Part shown: positions 34,093 to 46,337 of the stretch, piece by piece
How the letters are laid out: every line of letters starts with the position of its first letter
Position numbering within the stretch: the first letter of the stretch is position 1
From: Dama dama
Taxonomy: Eukaryota; Chordata; Mammalia; Artiodactyla; Cervidae
Length of the DNA: 64,000 bases
Assembly: GCF_033118175.1 (NCBI RefSeq)
Contig: NC_083694.1
Location: 37,657,608 to 37,721,607 of the forward strand
Direction of reading: 5' to 3'
Translations under genes and position numbers: made by a program
The notes under the pieces: generated by a model
Told to the model about the DNA's origin: nothing
The model's database searches: none
Seen by the model: only the letters and a program-made list of their open reading frames with translations

Positions 34093-35691
34093 ACTGAAGC
34101 GTTAAGACTAATCACGTCATTTTTTAATATGTATGAAAAATGATAATAGTGTCAACTCCTTGTAATCTGTTCCTATCCTTTCTGGGAACTTATACCATCA
34201 ACTTTCCTTTTCCCTTTTTCTTCAACTTTTCCTTCTCTACATCTTTTTTCTACTACTATGCTTTTTCTCTCTGATCAGTGCTTTTAGCAACCTCTTTAAT
34301 AATTCTTTCCTCACCCCCAAGTCATCAATATACATGGAATTAATTTTTATATGTTGTGTGAAATAAGGATCATTTAACATTTTTCATATAGATGTTTAAT
34401 TGCTCCAACATCATTTATTGATAACAATATATTAATACTTTTCCCTACTTGTTATGAATTTAATGTCCGTATAAGCATCTCTTAGTCTTGTAATTTTTCT
34501 CTGCGTTGTTATATTTCTGATACCATCAGGGAGATTTACTTGGGCGTCATCATCAATGTTCTCAAATTAAATAGCTCTTTTTTAAATTTGCTACTTAAAA
34601 AAATAGTCCCCAGTCTCTGCTGAAATTTTTGATAGTATCTATTATCTCCCTGAAAATAACAAGCAGAATTATTCTAAAGTTGTGTTTGGCAACCATGTTT
34701 AGAAGCATTATATGACTATTTCTGTATCTGTTGTTTCTGTTGGCTCTCAACTGTGTTACCTCATCTGCCCCCACATATGATTAATTTTTATTATCTGCTA
34801 GACTTTGACAAATTTCCTGTTCGAGGTCTAGGATAGTGTCGTCATTCTCCAGAGAGGTTTGCATCTGTCAGGTTCCTGAGAAATTTGAAACCTGGCTTCA
34901 CTGAAATCCAATATCAGGTATTGATCTGATCTGAATCTGGGTTGGTTGCTCTATAAGGACCGTTCTGCCCCTACCTCTAGACCCTTACTCCTGGGGCCTC
35001 CCGCCCAATCAGAGAGTTTGTAGGACCCACGCCCTTGGTGAGCCCTGTGTTCTTTCCAGAGAAATGGCATTCTTCTACAACACCAACTTAAAAAACGTAA
35101 ACCTTAATGTGAAAACCCCAAATATAAAATAGATAAAAGCAACAGTGCTCTGGTTGAAACTAGACAGTAGGGCCTGGGACTTGAAATTACATCTTCTTAG
35201 TCTTATTGTGTCTCCCAAGGTGGTTCCCAAAGTACCTCCAATGAATTCACCTCTTTTAAATATCTTTTTAAAAACCATGGAATTTTAGGGGGGAAAAAAA
35301 GCACTTTGATCTGTTTTTATAAAGCTGGGTGTGGTTGGCTCAAGAAAAGGCCTAAGCCATGCATACAAGTCCCTTACATCTAATTGGTTTTATTTACATC
35401 TGTAGTCACAGGCTGCACACTTAAACTCAGGCTTTTATAAATAAAATTTGAGCCAAAATTAACAACAGATACTGAAGGTGCAGTTGGCTCGATACAAACC
35501 AGAAGTAGTCAAATGACTCTAAACCTCATGTCCTTTATAGATGGACAGAATATTTCCGTTTTTATTTATTCATTTATGAAATATTTTTGAAGTACTTACA
35601 GTGTTCTAGACTTTGAAGATATCATGATTAAAAAAAAAGTGTACAATGTGTTTCTGATCTTCTAGCCTTCTACTTAATTACGTATGAGGGC

Positions 35692-35714
35692 TTTTTTTTT
35701 TTTTTTTTTTTTTT
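35692..35714. repeat. Poly-T run, 23 bases
   Basis: Uninterrupted T tract. No retroposed body is recognised beside it. Confidence 0.95.
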
Positions 35715-35883
35715 GGCATTATGCTTTAATGTTATGTGCAAACACCAGTCTCTCAGTAAGTCTATATTTTTATCTCTTCAGTAACACCTACACTTAAATT
35801 TCCCCTTTTTCCACTTTTTAAAAAATCCAGATTCTTTATTTATTCACCTCTCTTATCAATGATACCACTTCCTTTGAAACCCC

Positions 35884-35940
35884 CTCGGACAGAAACACTA
35901 TCATAGTGTATAGAATCTCGGACAGATTCTATCATAGTGT
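35884..35940. repeat. Local duplication with two palindromes
   Basis: CTCGGACAGA occurs at 35884-35893 and 35917-35926, and CTATCATAGTGT at 35898-35909 and 35929-35940. Inside are a 15 bp palindrome (35895-35909, 7 bp arms, 1 nt centre) and a hairpin at 35911-35931 (8 bp arms, 5 nt loop CGGAC). Confidence 0.9.
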
Positions 35941-36182
35941 CTTCTTTTGGGCCTGGGAGACTATGTCTGCTTTCTTTACTCACTCACAAATTTCTCTTGA
36001 CTGTGCCCTTAGTTCAAAAGCTTTTATTCCACTGAAAGGCACGCTGTCTAATTGTACCACTCTTTTTACCATAAAATGCATGCAATAGCAATTTCATGCA
36101 CCATGTAATTTAAGTAATATATTATGACTTGCAACTGAGTTTTCCCCCTTTTATCACCACTTGTTATTGGCCCAACTGAAGG

Positions 36183-36400
36183 TTGGGCTTTCCCTGGGGC
36201 TCAGTGGTAAAGAATCCACCTGCAATACATGAGACATGGAGACACAGATTTGATCCTTGGGTGGAGAATATCTCCTGGAGAAGGGAATGGCTACCCTCTC
36301 CTGCATTCTTGCCTGGAGAATTCCATGGATATGAAGAGCCTGGCAGGCTATAGTCCATGGGGTCTCAAAGAGTTGGACACAACTGAGCAACTAACACTCA
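36183..36400 (+). mobile_element. Bov-tA SINE
   Basis: TTTCCCTGGGGCTCAGTGGT head, Bov-A body, end GAGCAACTAACACTCAC. It directly abuts the L1 fragment on its right. Confidence 0.9.
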
Positions 36401-36684
36401 CTGTAGTTGATTAATAATATTGTGTTAACTTCAGGTGTGCAGCAAAGTGATTCAGTTATACACGTATCTCCTCTTTTTCTAATTCTTTCTCCATTTAAAT
36501 TATTATAGAATATTGAACAGAGGTTCTTGTGCTATACCGTAGGTTTTTGTTGGATATCTATTTTAAATATAGCAGAGTGTACCATGTCAATCCCCAAATC
36601 CCAATCTATTCTCTGTACTCCCCACTGACCACCCGGTGTGAGTCTGTTTTGTAAATAAGTTCATTTGTATCATTTTAGTTCCTT
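36401..36684 (-). mobile_element. L1 3' UTR fragment, antisense
   Basis: TATTGTGTTAACTTCAGGTGTG, AAGTGATTCAGTTATACACG and GAGTCTGTTTTGTAAATAAG in L1 antisense order. Its left edge coincides with the SINE end. Confidence 0.75.
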
Positions 36685-36989
36685 TATTCTTTCCCAGCAG
36701 CTTCTGTTCCTATTCCCGTTAGAGACTACCCGGAAGTTTTCACTCTACACAAAGCCTCAGCAAATGACCCAGGTTCCTATTTCACTGAGAAAAGAAACAC
36801 TATCAAGTAAAAATGTTCTTGGTTCAAACCTGGATCTTCACCCACCTTTTTCTCTTACTGAAATGGAATAAAAGTTTCTTCTGAATCACCAAGGTAATTC
36901 TTCTACATATATTTTTGATCCCATTTCCTCCTGCATCCTTAGAGTTTTTCTTTTATCAATAAGCTTCATTCTTTCCATTTCTTTCCCTC

Positions 36990-38215
36990 TATTTACGTAA
37001 GTTCCAAATGCTCATCCCACAAATATGTTTGTTATTTCCCCTTTCTGAAAAACTCTGTACCACCCAACTTTCTCCTTCTCTTCAGCACCATTCTCTTTCC
37101 TACCCAGTTTATTAAAATAAGCCTTACTTGCCTCTTCTGCTCCTTTACCTTTCATACATTTTTACCCACTCAAATTTGACTTCTGCCTCTTTTGATCCAA
37201 CCTTCTCAAAGGTCACCAGTGAAAAATCCTATTTCCCAAATCCAATGCCTTTTTTTGCTTTCCTCATTATTTGAATCTGGTTATGGTATTTAACAATATT
37301 GACCACTTCTGCTTTCTTGAAAGTCTGTTCTCCTTCCGCTTTAAGATAGATTATATTTCCTTTTATTCTCTTCCTGTCTCCTTGATCCACTCTCCCAACC
37401 TCCTCTTTACTCCTCTTAATTGTTGTTTATCAGAATTCCAACTTCTGTTCTCTTCTTGCTCTTCACTCTTTCTTAGAGTGTTTCCAAACATTCTCTTTTC
37501 AGCTCTTCCCTATGTGCCTTAGAGCAGCAGTCCCCAGCCTCCAGGATCTTTATGATCAGAAGTAGAACTAAGGTAATAATAATAGAAATGAAGTGTACAA
37601 TAAATGTAATGCACTTGAATCATCCTGAAACCATCTCCTACCCCACCTCAGTCCATGGAAAAATTGTCTTCCACAAATCCAGTCCTTGGTGCCAGAAAGG
37701 TTGGGAACCACTGCCTTAAAGCCTGTCTTCCCTTCTTTTGAGCTACAGCTCCTCATTTCTAGCAGCATACTAGAAATCTGTTTCCATTGTCTTACTCCTG
37801 CAGATATACCTCTAGTCTAACTAGACCTCTTCTAAACTCTCCTCCACTCTTACACTCCAGTGAAACCTTATAAGTCCTGTTTCTTATCTTATACTCTTTC
37901 TCTGTTACTAATCCCCTCATTATCTCCATTATCTAAGTTGAAAACCCTGGAATCACCCTCACTCCTCTTCCTTCCTCATTCTGTTAAGTCAATAGGTCAG
38001 ATCCTCTCCATTTTGTCTTCAAAGCATTTTTTTTTTTTTAATCAGATGTGGCTCTCTACTTCCCCTTTGGACCCTCTTCATCAAGGCACCGCTGGCTCTT
38101 TCACTTACCTGTAGGTGGCCTTGATGAGTCCTGGCTATCTTCATTCTAGAGCTCTCTTACTCCTTCCTACTCTCAAGTTGTATTTTTATACAATCTGACC
38201 CAAATAACACTCAGT
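36990..38215 (+). mobile_element. L2-like (CR1-clade) LINE relic, sense, split by a hAT MITE
   Basis: A C/T-rich, very diverged stretch. AAAGGTCACCAGTGAAAAATC, AATCCAATGCCTTTTT and ATTGACCACTTCTGCTTTC correspond in order to the RT region that in intact copies of this clade encodes an AAFDTVDH-like motif. AAAACCCTGGAATCACCCTC and TCCATTTTGTCTTCAAAGCA follow later. No frame survives. Call rests on recalled family order only. Confidence 0.5.
37525..37713. mobile_element. hAT-type nonautonomous DNA transposon, 189 bp
   Basis: Imperfect terminal inverted repeats CAGCAGTCCCCAGCC and, at the other end, GGTTGGGAACCACTG. Flanked by 8 bp duplications CCTTAGAG (37517-37524) and CCTTAAAG (37714-37721), the size used by hAT elements. 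It lies inside the L2-like relic. Confidence 0.82.
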
Positions 38216-38364
38216 TACTGGGTTCTTCAAGGAATTTATAACTAAATAAAAAGTTATTCCCTTCCATTAATTAAATGAGCTATTAATGTGCACATGACAC
38301 TTGCATATCAGAATCTCTGAAATTAGTGTAAGGTTCATTAAAGATGCTTTAGTGTCTACAAGAT

Positions 38365-38549
38365 GGACTTCCCTGGTGGCTCAGATGGTAAAGTGTCTGC
38401 CTACAGTGCAGGAGATCCAGGTTCAATCCCTGGGTTGGAAGATCTCCTGGAGAGGGAAATGGCAACCCACTCCAGTATTCTTGCCTGGAAAATCCCATGG
38501 ATGGAGGAGCCTGGTAGGCTGCAGCCCATGGGGTCACAAAGAGTCAGAC
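38365..38549 (+). mobile_element. Bov-tA SINE with short TSD
   Basis: Well-preserved head (CTTCCCTGGTGGCTCAGATG) and Bov-A body. ACAAGAT at 38358-38364 and 38550-38556. Confidence 0.93.
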
Positions 38550-38556
38550 ACAAGAT

Positions 38557-39326
38557 ATAAAATGAGGATGCTTTAATATGAATCAATGAAACTCTGAAGT
38601 CATATTTACTTCTTATTGTGACTATTTATCAGTACTCTCTTCCATCAGCCATTTATTAAAGGAGTGGGGGAAAGCAAGAGAACCCTGCCCACCACAAACT
38701 AGACAATCAAGAGCTAACTCTTTTGAATTGTTTCTGTCAGAAAGTCTTTAAAATATTTGTTCTCTTCTCCATGGTTTGGAGACTTTTAAAATTGTATCCT
38801 TGCTCAAGAAAGCCTTAGAAAGTAAAGTATATGAATCAAAAAGATGAAACTTAGTTTTCCTATTTGTTAGAAGTTCTGATTGAACCACATTATTGAGAAG
38901 AAGGTGTAATACATCATAAACCAAAGGACTTGAGATTTTAAGCAGAGGCTAATTATATATAGATTCATTTGTGTCAATGATTGAAAGTTGACAGTTGTGA
39001 TTCTAGTTTTTTGACTTTAACATAGTTTTCATAGATAAAGCAAAGCTCTGGTGAGTAGTAGAGAAAGTAGACTTTCTCTAAAAGTCTACTTCTGATGTAA
39101 AAAATAAATCCTGAATGCTTAACAATACATGAATTAAGTATGGAATCAGAATAAAATTCAGTGCTCTTTTTTTTTACTCTGAATTATTTATTTTCAGGTA
39201 ACAGCATTCTACACTATTGCATCAACTTAGATCACAATAAAATTAGGGCAAAGAAAATGAAAGGGTTTTATTTTGAATGAGATTTCATATCTAGACCTGG
39301 AACTATCAACTCAGTTATATCTGTTA

Positions 39327-39328
<2 letters not shown>
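38557..39328. other. Unassigned AT-rich DNA
   Basis: No repeat or exon recognised. Confidence 0.45.

Positions 39329-39371
<43 letters not shown>
39329..39371. repeat. TG microsatellite, about 21 units
   Basis: A pure TG run, expected to be length-polymorphic. Confidence 0.97.
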
Positions 39372-39374
<3 letters not shown>

Positions 39375-39385
39375 AAGTTATGTAC

Positions 39386-39612
39386 AACTTCCCAGCTGGC
39401 TCTAGTGGTAAAGAATCTGCCTGCTAATGCAAGAGACACAGGCAGGAGACTCAGGTTCAATACCTGGGTCGGGAAGATCCCCTGAAGGAGGAAATGGCAA
39501 CCCACTTCAGTATTTTTGTCTGGATTGTCTGGAAAATCCCATGGACATAGGAGCCTGCCAGGCTATAGTCCATGGGGCCTCAAAAAGTCTGACACAACTG
39601 ATTGCGCACATA
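39386..39612 (+). mobile_element. Bov-tA SINE with small internal duplications
   Basis: Head ACTTCCCAGCTGGCTCTAGT; duplicated pieces around 39430-39450 (AGAGACACAGGCAGGAGACT) and GTCTGGATTGTCTGGA near 39518. Tail followed by a C13 run at 39613-39625. Confidence 0.9.
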
Positions 39613-39625
39613 CCCCCCCCCCCCC

Positions 39626-41664
39626 ATCTCAGATTCATGAATGTGAAAGTGATTTGAAATGAATTTTTAAATACAAGTAAGTATTTTCACAATGCTTTGA
39701 AATTTTGAACTGGTCTTATAGGACTATAAAGTAAATAAATGATGTCTTCTCTAAAATATATGTTTGACATTAGGAAAGAAGTAATTTCTGGACATTCCAT
39801 ACACTACCACCAGTATGTTGAGCTCAAAATCAGGTCATTTACTTTCTCTTCTATTAAATGTCATGATGAAAATGTGGTGCAGCATTGACCTTACAAAAGG
39901 TTTAGATACCATTCCTGTGGTAAAATTAAATAAACCTCTCTTGTTTCAAATGGGTTTCAGAATGTACATTAGCCAGTTTTAAGATCCAGCGACTAACACT
40001 TATTAATTTGTGTCTTCCAGTGACAATGTTAGTCACTGTGTCTTTGATTGTGTCAAGATACATAAAACAGCTGTAGAACTTTTTAAAAACCAAATGTGGC
40101 AATGTTTTCATTCTGTGGCAACATAGTATGTGAGACAAAGATTTTTGTAATTTCATATTTTGTATGATTCATCTAATTTTTCAGAAGACTGAACTCAGTG
40201 CAAATAGCAAATCATTTTTTACTATTTAAGCTTTTTTAAAAATTAGATAATGGAGCCAAATTGGTTTTTTATCAATTATATTTGAGATGGCAGCCACTTT
40301 AGAAAATGACTTAATTATATGAGACAATTTCAGTTTCATAGGATTCAAAAATTTGTCTTCAATTTTGAAGACAAAATTGTCTAAAGATATTTCACACTCA
40401 AGTATTCTGACAGTGGTATGATAATATATGAGTTTTAGAAATTAACACAAACTGAAAAATGCTGATAAGGGCAGTAATATTTGAAATGGAATTGAAAACT
40501 GTTCTTTTATGAAAGTAATATGTTGTGCAAACATATTTAATACATATGTCTGTCATAGGTTACCTCTTGGGGGGAGGGTGATTACTTTGGCTCAACTGTG
40601 ACATTATGCTAGCCCTAGAAAGTAGCTTGAGCCAGAAAATATATAATGAGATAATACTTTTATGGGCTGTTATAATTATTTTAGTGAACCTTTAAGACTT
40701 AATTAAACTTCTGAAAAATCTTTTCATTTATTCCTAAGAAGTGAGAGTTAAAGATCGGCCAAAGTATGTAATCCTCTAATTAAAAAGAAATGTATTCTTT
40801 TGTGGCCATTGTTAAACATAAATATTGTTTCTCTGCATGAAGTGCTTTGAGTTCACTTTTGAAATGCTTTTTTGTGGTTTTCATAAGAACTGCTGAGGAT
40901 CATTACTTTTCTTTTCCAATCCTTCGAGTTTGAATAATTTAATCTCCAGCTAGGGAAAATTTAATTATTAATACTGAAATAGGGATTAAGAAATTTAGTC
41001 ACAACCAATGAGTCTTTTGATGGAGAAAAATCTGAAGGGAAATTCACCATTAATTTTTAGACTAGTCAAGTCATAACTCTTATACCCATGGGAATTCCAT
41101 TCTTGCCCTTAAAGACTTTTTTCCCATCCGATAACATGTCTTCATTTAGCATTGTTAGTCTGGATTGGGTTCTTCTTAAATGCCACTCCAATTTTAGTCT
41201 GTCTAAATGAACGACTGGCTCTATATCCTTTTTGTTACCATAAAGAACATTTATTCCTTCTCTTTCTGAAATGCTGAGCAGATGATGAGTGAAGGGTCAT
41301 TCAAAATTTTCATGAACTGGAAGCAGGTTTTTCTTTTCTCACATCCTTACTGGGCTCCACACTCAAAGTGATATTTTTTGAGTCTTCAGGGTTTGAAAGC
41401 TGAAAGGCCAACCTAATATTTTAGACCATCCCTGAGATACTTTGCTCAGGAAAGTGGAACAAAGGGAGATGGATTTCTGCTTCCTTGAATGGAATTGGTA
41501 CTTTTTAACACAGTGTTTCTAACTAATGCATAAACACTTTGAGTTGAAATTAAATGATGTTTTCATGGTTATTTATCTAAATGCTGAACTACACAAACCT
41601 AAAATGTCAATCACCCAGGATGAAAAATTGATTGTTTATTATTTTATATTTTATGGACTTTTGA
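39626..41664. other. 2 kb block without recognisable transposable elements
   Basis: AT-rich DNA in which I recognise no LINE, SINE, LTR or DNA transposon, unlike most of the window. No motif-bearing frame. It could simply be single-copy DNA or hold non-coding elements. Confidence 0.45.
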
Positions 41665-41815
41665 AAAATTTATTTTTTAAATTGAGGTTTGGCTGGTATA
41701 ACAATATTATACAATATTGTATTAGTTACAGGTGTACAGTATAGTGATTCACAATGTTTAAAGGTTATACTCCATTTATAGTTATTATAAAATATTAGCT
41801 ATATTCCTTTAGGGA
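41665..41815 (-). mobile_element. Short L1 3' UTR fragment, antisense
   Basis: AACAATATTATACAATATTG, TTACAGGTGTACAGTATAGTG and TTATAAAATATTAGC follow L1 antisense order. Confidence 0.65.
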
Positions 41816-43193
41816 TATTTTAAATCAAAGAATTTGGAATTCTTAAAGAATACCAAAAGTTGAGTCCTTTTGGAAATCTTCCTGATATTTGAAACAAACT
41901 AGCTATCTTTCTTAAATTGGAGAATGTTTTCTATTGCCTGGAGGGCTTTACCTATGCTACTCCCTTGATGTAGAATGATGCTACCTTTCACCTCCATCAC
42001 CCAATTAATATTTTGACACTTAAGATTCAGCTTATATATTGCTACCTTGAGGTTGCTAACTCATGAACCCTCAGCCTAAGTCCTGATTCTTGTTGCATGT
42101 TCTTGTAGATCTTTGCAAACATTACTTGAGGCACTTACCACAAGTAGTACTTAGCCATGTCTTTTGTATAAATGATTAGTTTAATGTCTTCCTGAATAAA
42201 CTCTAAAGTTCTATCTGATCTGCTAACTCCACACAGTTCCAAGTGCCTAGTAGAGTACTTTGTATATATTGCAGATACTCAATGCATATTTGTGACTAAA
42301 ATGTAAGAACAAATATAGGGATGAAATACTTTCCCCCAAAATTAATGTGTGCTTTCCTGATTGTAAAATATGCATTTCTAATGGCTAATTTTCTCCAGAT
42401 CTCTCTCTACTCCAGCATATATTTGTCCTAATCTATGAAAACCACACTTCAGGTGTTTCAGTGACCTACTCACTGCCAAATTCAGAATAGCTTATATGTT
42501 ATTTTAACCTCTTAAACTCTAATATAGCTTTGCATACATTGAACTCCCAGAAACATCTGTTTTTAAAGTTTAGATGCCTTCTTTTAAAATTGCAATACAG
42601 CTGATTAACAATATTGTGTTAGTTTCAGGTGGACAGCAAAGTATCAACATAATTTTTAACACTGGCCTCTGTTGCATGACTGTCTGCACTTCTCCTTTTC
42701 TGGTGATTCTTATCTACTCATATTAGAAGCTATCTTAAGTTAGATTTTTCATTCTAAATAAGGGATTGGGGAAAATAGGATAGAGAGAGGGGAAGGAGTC
42801 AAGCAAGGGTAAAATTTTAGGCAAAGTCTCCTAGAGAGTAGCTTAATCTTATCCTAAAGGAAACTCTGGGGTATGAGTTATGTAAGAGAGTTGTTCTTTC
42901 GTTGCTCCTGCACTGGGCAGTCATGGGCTAACAATGGTTGCTTCCCCCAGGACATTGGCTTTCTGTCCTTGCAGGAAAAACAGCTCTAGTAGCTAGAGAA
43001 CTGTGGGGAATCTCGTATATGGGCTCTAGAAGAAAGAGGACACAAAGCTTGTAAGGCTGCATAGATACACAAGAAAAGACTGAAAGGAATCTGGGAAGAA
43101 TGCCAACAGTATCTGTTATGGAGACTCAACCGGAAGCATCATCCCTATCAAAGCAAACTATTTCTGTGCTCAATTGTATTCGCAATTTTGGAT
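41816..43193. other. Unassigned, with one tiny L1 piece
   Basis: Single-copy-looking apart from the L1 piece at 42578-42645. No exon recognised. Confidence 0.4.
42578..42645 (-). mobile_element. L1 3' end scrap, antisense
   Basis: AATACAGCTGATTAACAATA and TTAGTTTCAGGTGGACAGC. Confidence 0.6.
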
Positions 43194-43204
43194 CCACCTA
43201 TTCA

Positions 43205-43413
43205 GGGCTTCCCTAGTGGTTCAGTGGTAGAGAATCCACCTGCCAATGCAGGAAATGCAGGTTTGATCCCTGGGTTGTGAAGGTCCCTTGGAGAAGGAAA
43301 TGACAACTCCAGTATTCTTGTCTGGGAAATCCCATGGACAGAAGAGCCTGGTGGGCTTCAGTCCATGGGGTTGCAAAAGAGTCGGATATGACTTAGCAAC
43401 TAAACAAAAACAA
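43205..43413 (+). mobile_element. Bov-tA SINE with 11 bp TSD
   Basis: Head GGCTTCCCTAGTGGTTCAGT, Bov-A body. CCACCTATTCA (43194-43204) and CCACCTGTTCA (43414-43424) differ at one base. Confidence 0.93.
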
Positions 43414-43462
43414 CCACCTGTTCACAGAAGACATGCAAATCTACTTGTCCTTCCCTGAACAT

Positions 43463-46336
43463 TACTAGGCAGCTGCGCAGTGCTGGGGCGACAAGTGGCA
43501 GAGAGAAGATACCCTATGTCCAAGGTCAGTAGCAGCAGCTGTGAGGAGATACCCCACATCCAAGGTTATGTTAGGTCCACGAATCAAGGCAAATTGGAAG
43601 TGGTCAAATGGGAGATGACAAGAGTGAACATTGACATTTTAGGAATCAGCAAACTAAAATGGACTGGAATGGGTGAATTTAACTCAGATGACCATTATAT
43701 CTACTACTGTGGCCAAGAATCCCTTAGAAGAAATGGAGTAGTCATCATAGTTAACAAAAGAGTCTGAAATGCAGTACTTGGATGCAATCTCAAAAATGAC
43801 AAAATGATCTCTGTTCATTTCCAAGGCAAACCATTCAATATCAAGTAATCCAAATCTATGCCCTGACCAATAATGCTGAAGAAGCTGAATGGTCCTATGA
43901 AGACCTACAAGACCTTTTAAAACTAACACCCAAAAAAGATGTTCTTTTCATCATAGGGGACTGGAATGCAAAAATAGAAAGTCAAGAAACACCTGGAGTG
44001 ACAGGCAAATTTGGCTTTGGAGTACAATATGAAGCAGGGCAAAGGCTAACAGAGTTTTGCCAAGAGAATGCACTAGTTCATAGCAAACACCCTCTTCCAA
44101 GAACACAAGAGAAGACTCTACACATGGACATCACTAGATGACCAATTCTGAAATCAGATTGATTATATTCTTTGCAGCCAAAGATGGAGAAGCTCTATAC
44201 AGTCAGCAAAAACACAGGAGCTGACTGTGGCTCAGATCAAGAACTCCTTATTGCCAAATTCAGACTTAAATTGATAGAAGTAGGGAAAACCACTAGACCA
44301 TTCAGGTATGACCTAAATCAAATCCCTTATGATTATACAGTGAAAGTGAGAAATAGATTTAAGAGACAAGATCTGATAGAGTGCCTGGTGAACTATGGAT
44401 GCAGGTTTGTACAGGAGACAGGGAGCAAGACCATCCATAAGAAAAAGAAATGCCAAAAAGCAAAATGTCTGCCTGAAGAGGCCTTACAGATAGCTGTGAA
44501 AAGAAGAAAAGCCAAAAGCAAAGGAAAAAAGGAAAGATATACCCATTTGAATGCAGAGTTCCAAAGAATAGCAAGGAGAGATGAAAAGCCTTCCTCAGCG
44601 ATCAGTGCAACGAAATAGAGGAAAACAACAGAATGATAAAGACTAGAGATCTCTTCAAGAAAATTAGAGATACCAAGGGAACATTTCATGCAAAGATGGG
44701 CTCAATAAAGGACAGAAATGGTATGGTCCTAACAGAAGCAGAAGATATTAAGAATAGATGGCAAGAATACAGAGAAGAACTGTACGAAAAAGATCTTGAT
44801 GACCAGATAATCACAATGGTGTGATCACTCACCTAGAGTCAGACATCATGGAATATGAAGTCCACTGGGCCTTAGGAAGCATCACTATGAACAAAGCTAG
44901 TGGAGGTGATGGAATTCCAGTTGAGCTATTTCAAATCCTGAAAGATGATGCTGTGAAAGTGCTGCACTCACTATGCCAGCAAATTTGGAAAACTCAGCAG
45001 TGGTCACAGGACTGGAAAAAGTCAGTTTTCATTCCAATCCCAAAGAAAGGCAATGCCAAAGAATGCTCAAACTACCACACAATTGCACTCATCTCACATG
45101 CTAGTAAAGTAATGCTCAAAATTCTCCAAGCCAGGCTTCAGTAATATGTGAACCATGAACTTCCAGATGTTCAAGCTGGTTTTAGAAAAGGCAGAGGAAC
45201 CAGAGATCAAATTGCCAACATCTGCTGGCTCATCGAAAAAGCAAGGGAGTTCCAGAAAAACATCTATTTCTGCTTTATTGACTATGCCAAAGCCTTTGAC
45301 TGTGTGGATCACAACAAACTGTGGAAAATTCTGAAAGAGATGGGAATACCAGACCACCTGACCTGCCCCTTGAGAAACCTACATGCAGGTCAGGAAGCAA
45401 CAGTTAGAATTGGACAGGAACAACAGACTGGTTCCAAATAGGAAAAGGAGTAGGTCAAGGCTGTATATTGTCACCCTGCTTATTTAACTTATATGCAGAG
45501 TACATCATGAGAAACGCTGGGCGGGATGAAGCACAAGCTGGAATCAAGATTGGCGGGAGAAATATCAATTACCTCAGATATGCAGATGACACCACAGTTA
45601 TGGCAAAAAGTGAAGAACTAAAGAGCCTCTTGATGAAAGTGAAAGAGGAGAGAGAAAAAGTTGGCTTAAAACTCAACATTCCGAAAACTAAGATCATGGC
45701 ATCCGGTCCCATCACATCTTGGCAAATAGATGGGGAAACAGACGAAACAGTGGTTGACTTTATTTTGTGGGGGCTCCAAAATCACCACAGATGGTGACTG
45801 CAGCCATTAAGTTAAACAACGCTTACTCCTTGGCAGGAAAGTTATGACCAACCTCGAAAGCATATTAAAAAGCAGAGACGTTACTTTGCCAACAAAGGTC
45901 CATCTAGTCAAGGCTCTGGTTTTTCTAGTAGTCATGTATGGATGTGAGAGTTGGGCTATAAAGAAAGCTGAGTGCCAAGGAATTGATGCTTTTTAACTGT
46001 GGTGTTGGAGAAGACTCTTTAGAGTCCATTGGACTGCAAGATCCAACCTGTCCATCGTAAAGGAGATCAGTCCTGGGTGTTCATTGTAAGGATTGATGTT
46101 GAAGCTGAAACTCTAATACGTTGGTCACCTTATGCGAAGAGTTGACACTCATTAGAAAAGATCCTTATGCTGGGAGGGATTGAGGGCAGGAGGAGAAGGG
46201 GGACGACAGAGGATGAGATGGTTGGATTACATCACCGACTTAATGGACGTGATTTTGAGTAAACTTTGGGAGTTGGTGATGGACACCGAGGCCTGGTGTG
46301 CTGTGGTCCATGGGGTCACGAAGAGTCAGGCATGAA
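43463..46336 (+). mobile_element. Longest BovB copy, 2.9 kb, internal deletion
   Basis: Begins with BovB 5' untranslated sequence (GGGGCGACAAGTGGCAGAG), including two diverged copies of a GAGRAGATACCC...TCCAAGGT unit at about 43503 and 43541. It then passes abruptly into the endonuclease coding part (AATCAAGGCAAATTGGAAGT), so a piece before the endonuclease is missing. It continues through RT to the C-terminal block. The last ~20 bases of a normal BovB terminus are absent where the inverted copy begins. Confidence 0.93.
43571..46318 (+). pseudogene. BovB RTE ORF remnant: endonuclease plus reverse transcriptase
   Basis: Domain order is APE-type endonuclease then RT then C-terminal region. The endonuclease has lost its N-terminal strand but keeps ILGISKLKWTGMGEF and the GDWNAK motif (43956-43973). 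RT blocks: GGDGIPVELF (about 44906), IPIPKKGN, FRKGRGTRDQI, FIDYAKAFDCVDH (about 45280) and an intact YADD (RYADDTTVMAK, about 45578). Breaks: TGA at 43765 (a CpG-type change), one-base indels near 43845 and 44075, a stop near 44139, TAA at 45142-45144 in LQARLQ-stop, a one-base loss near 45414, TAG near 45451, and more after 45790. Decayed beyond function. Confidence 0.9.
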
Positions 46337-46337
46337 G

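Larger units (their letters stand above)
34101..36182. other. Unassigned 2.1 kb
   Basis: Mostly AT-rich and single-copy-looking. 34930-35060 is less AT-rich, with CCCGCCCAATCAGAGAG near 35000. An old repeat remnant may lie at about 35565-35635. A T23 run occupies 35692-35714. No exon recognised. Confidence 0.4.

Noticed and set aside
34930..35060. Locally less AT-rich patch with a CCAAT motif as a promoter
   Set aside because: No CpG cluster, TATA or downstream exon; too little to call a regulatory feature.
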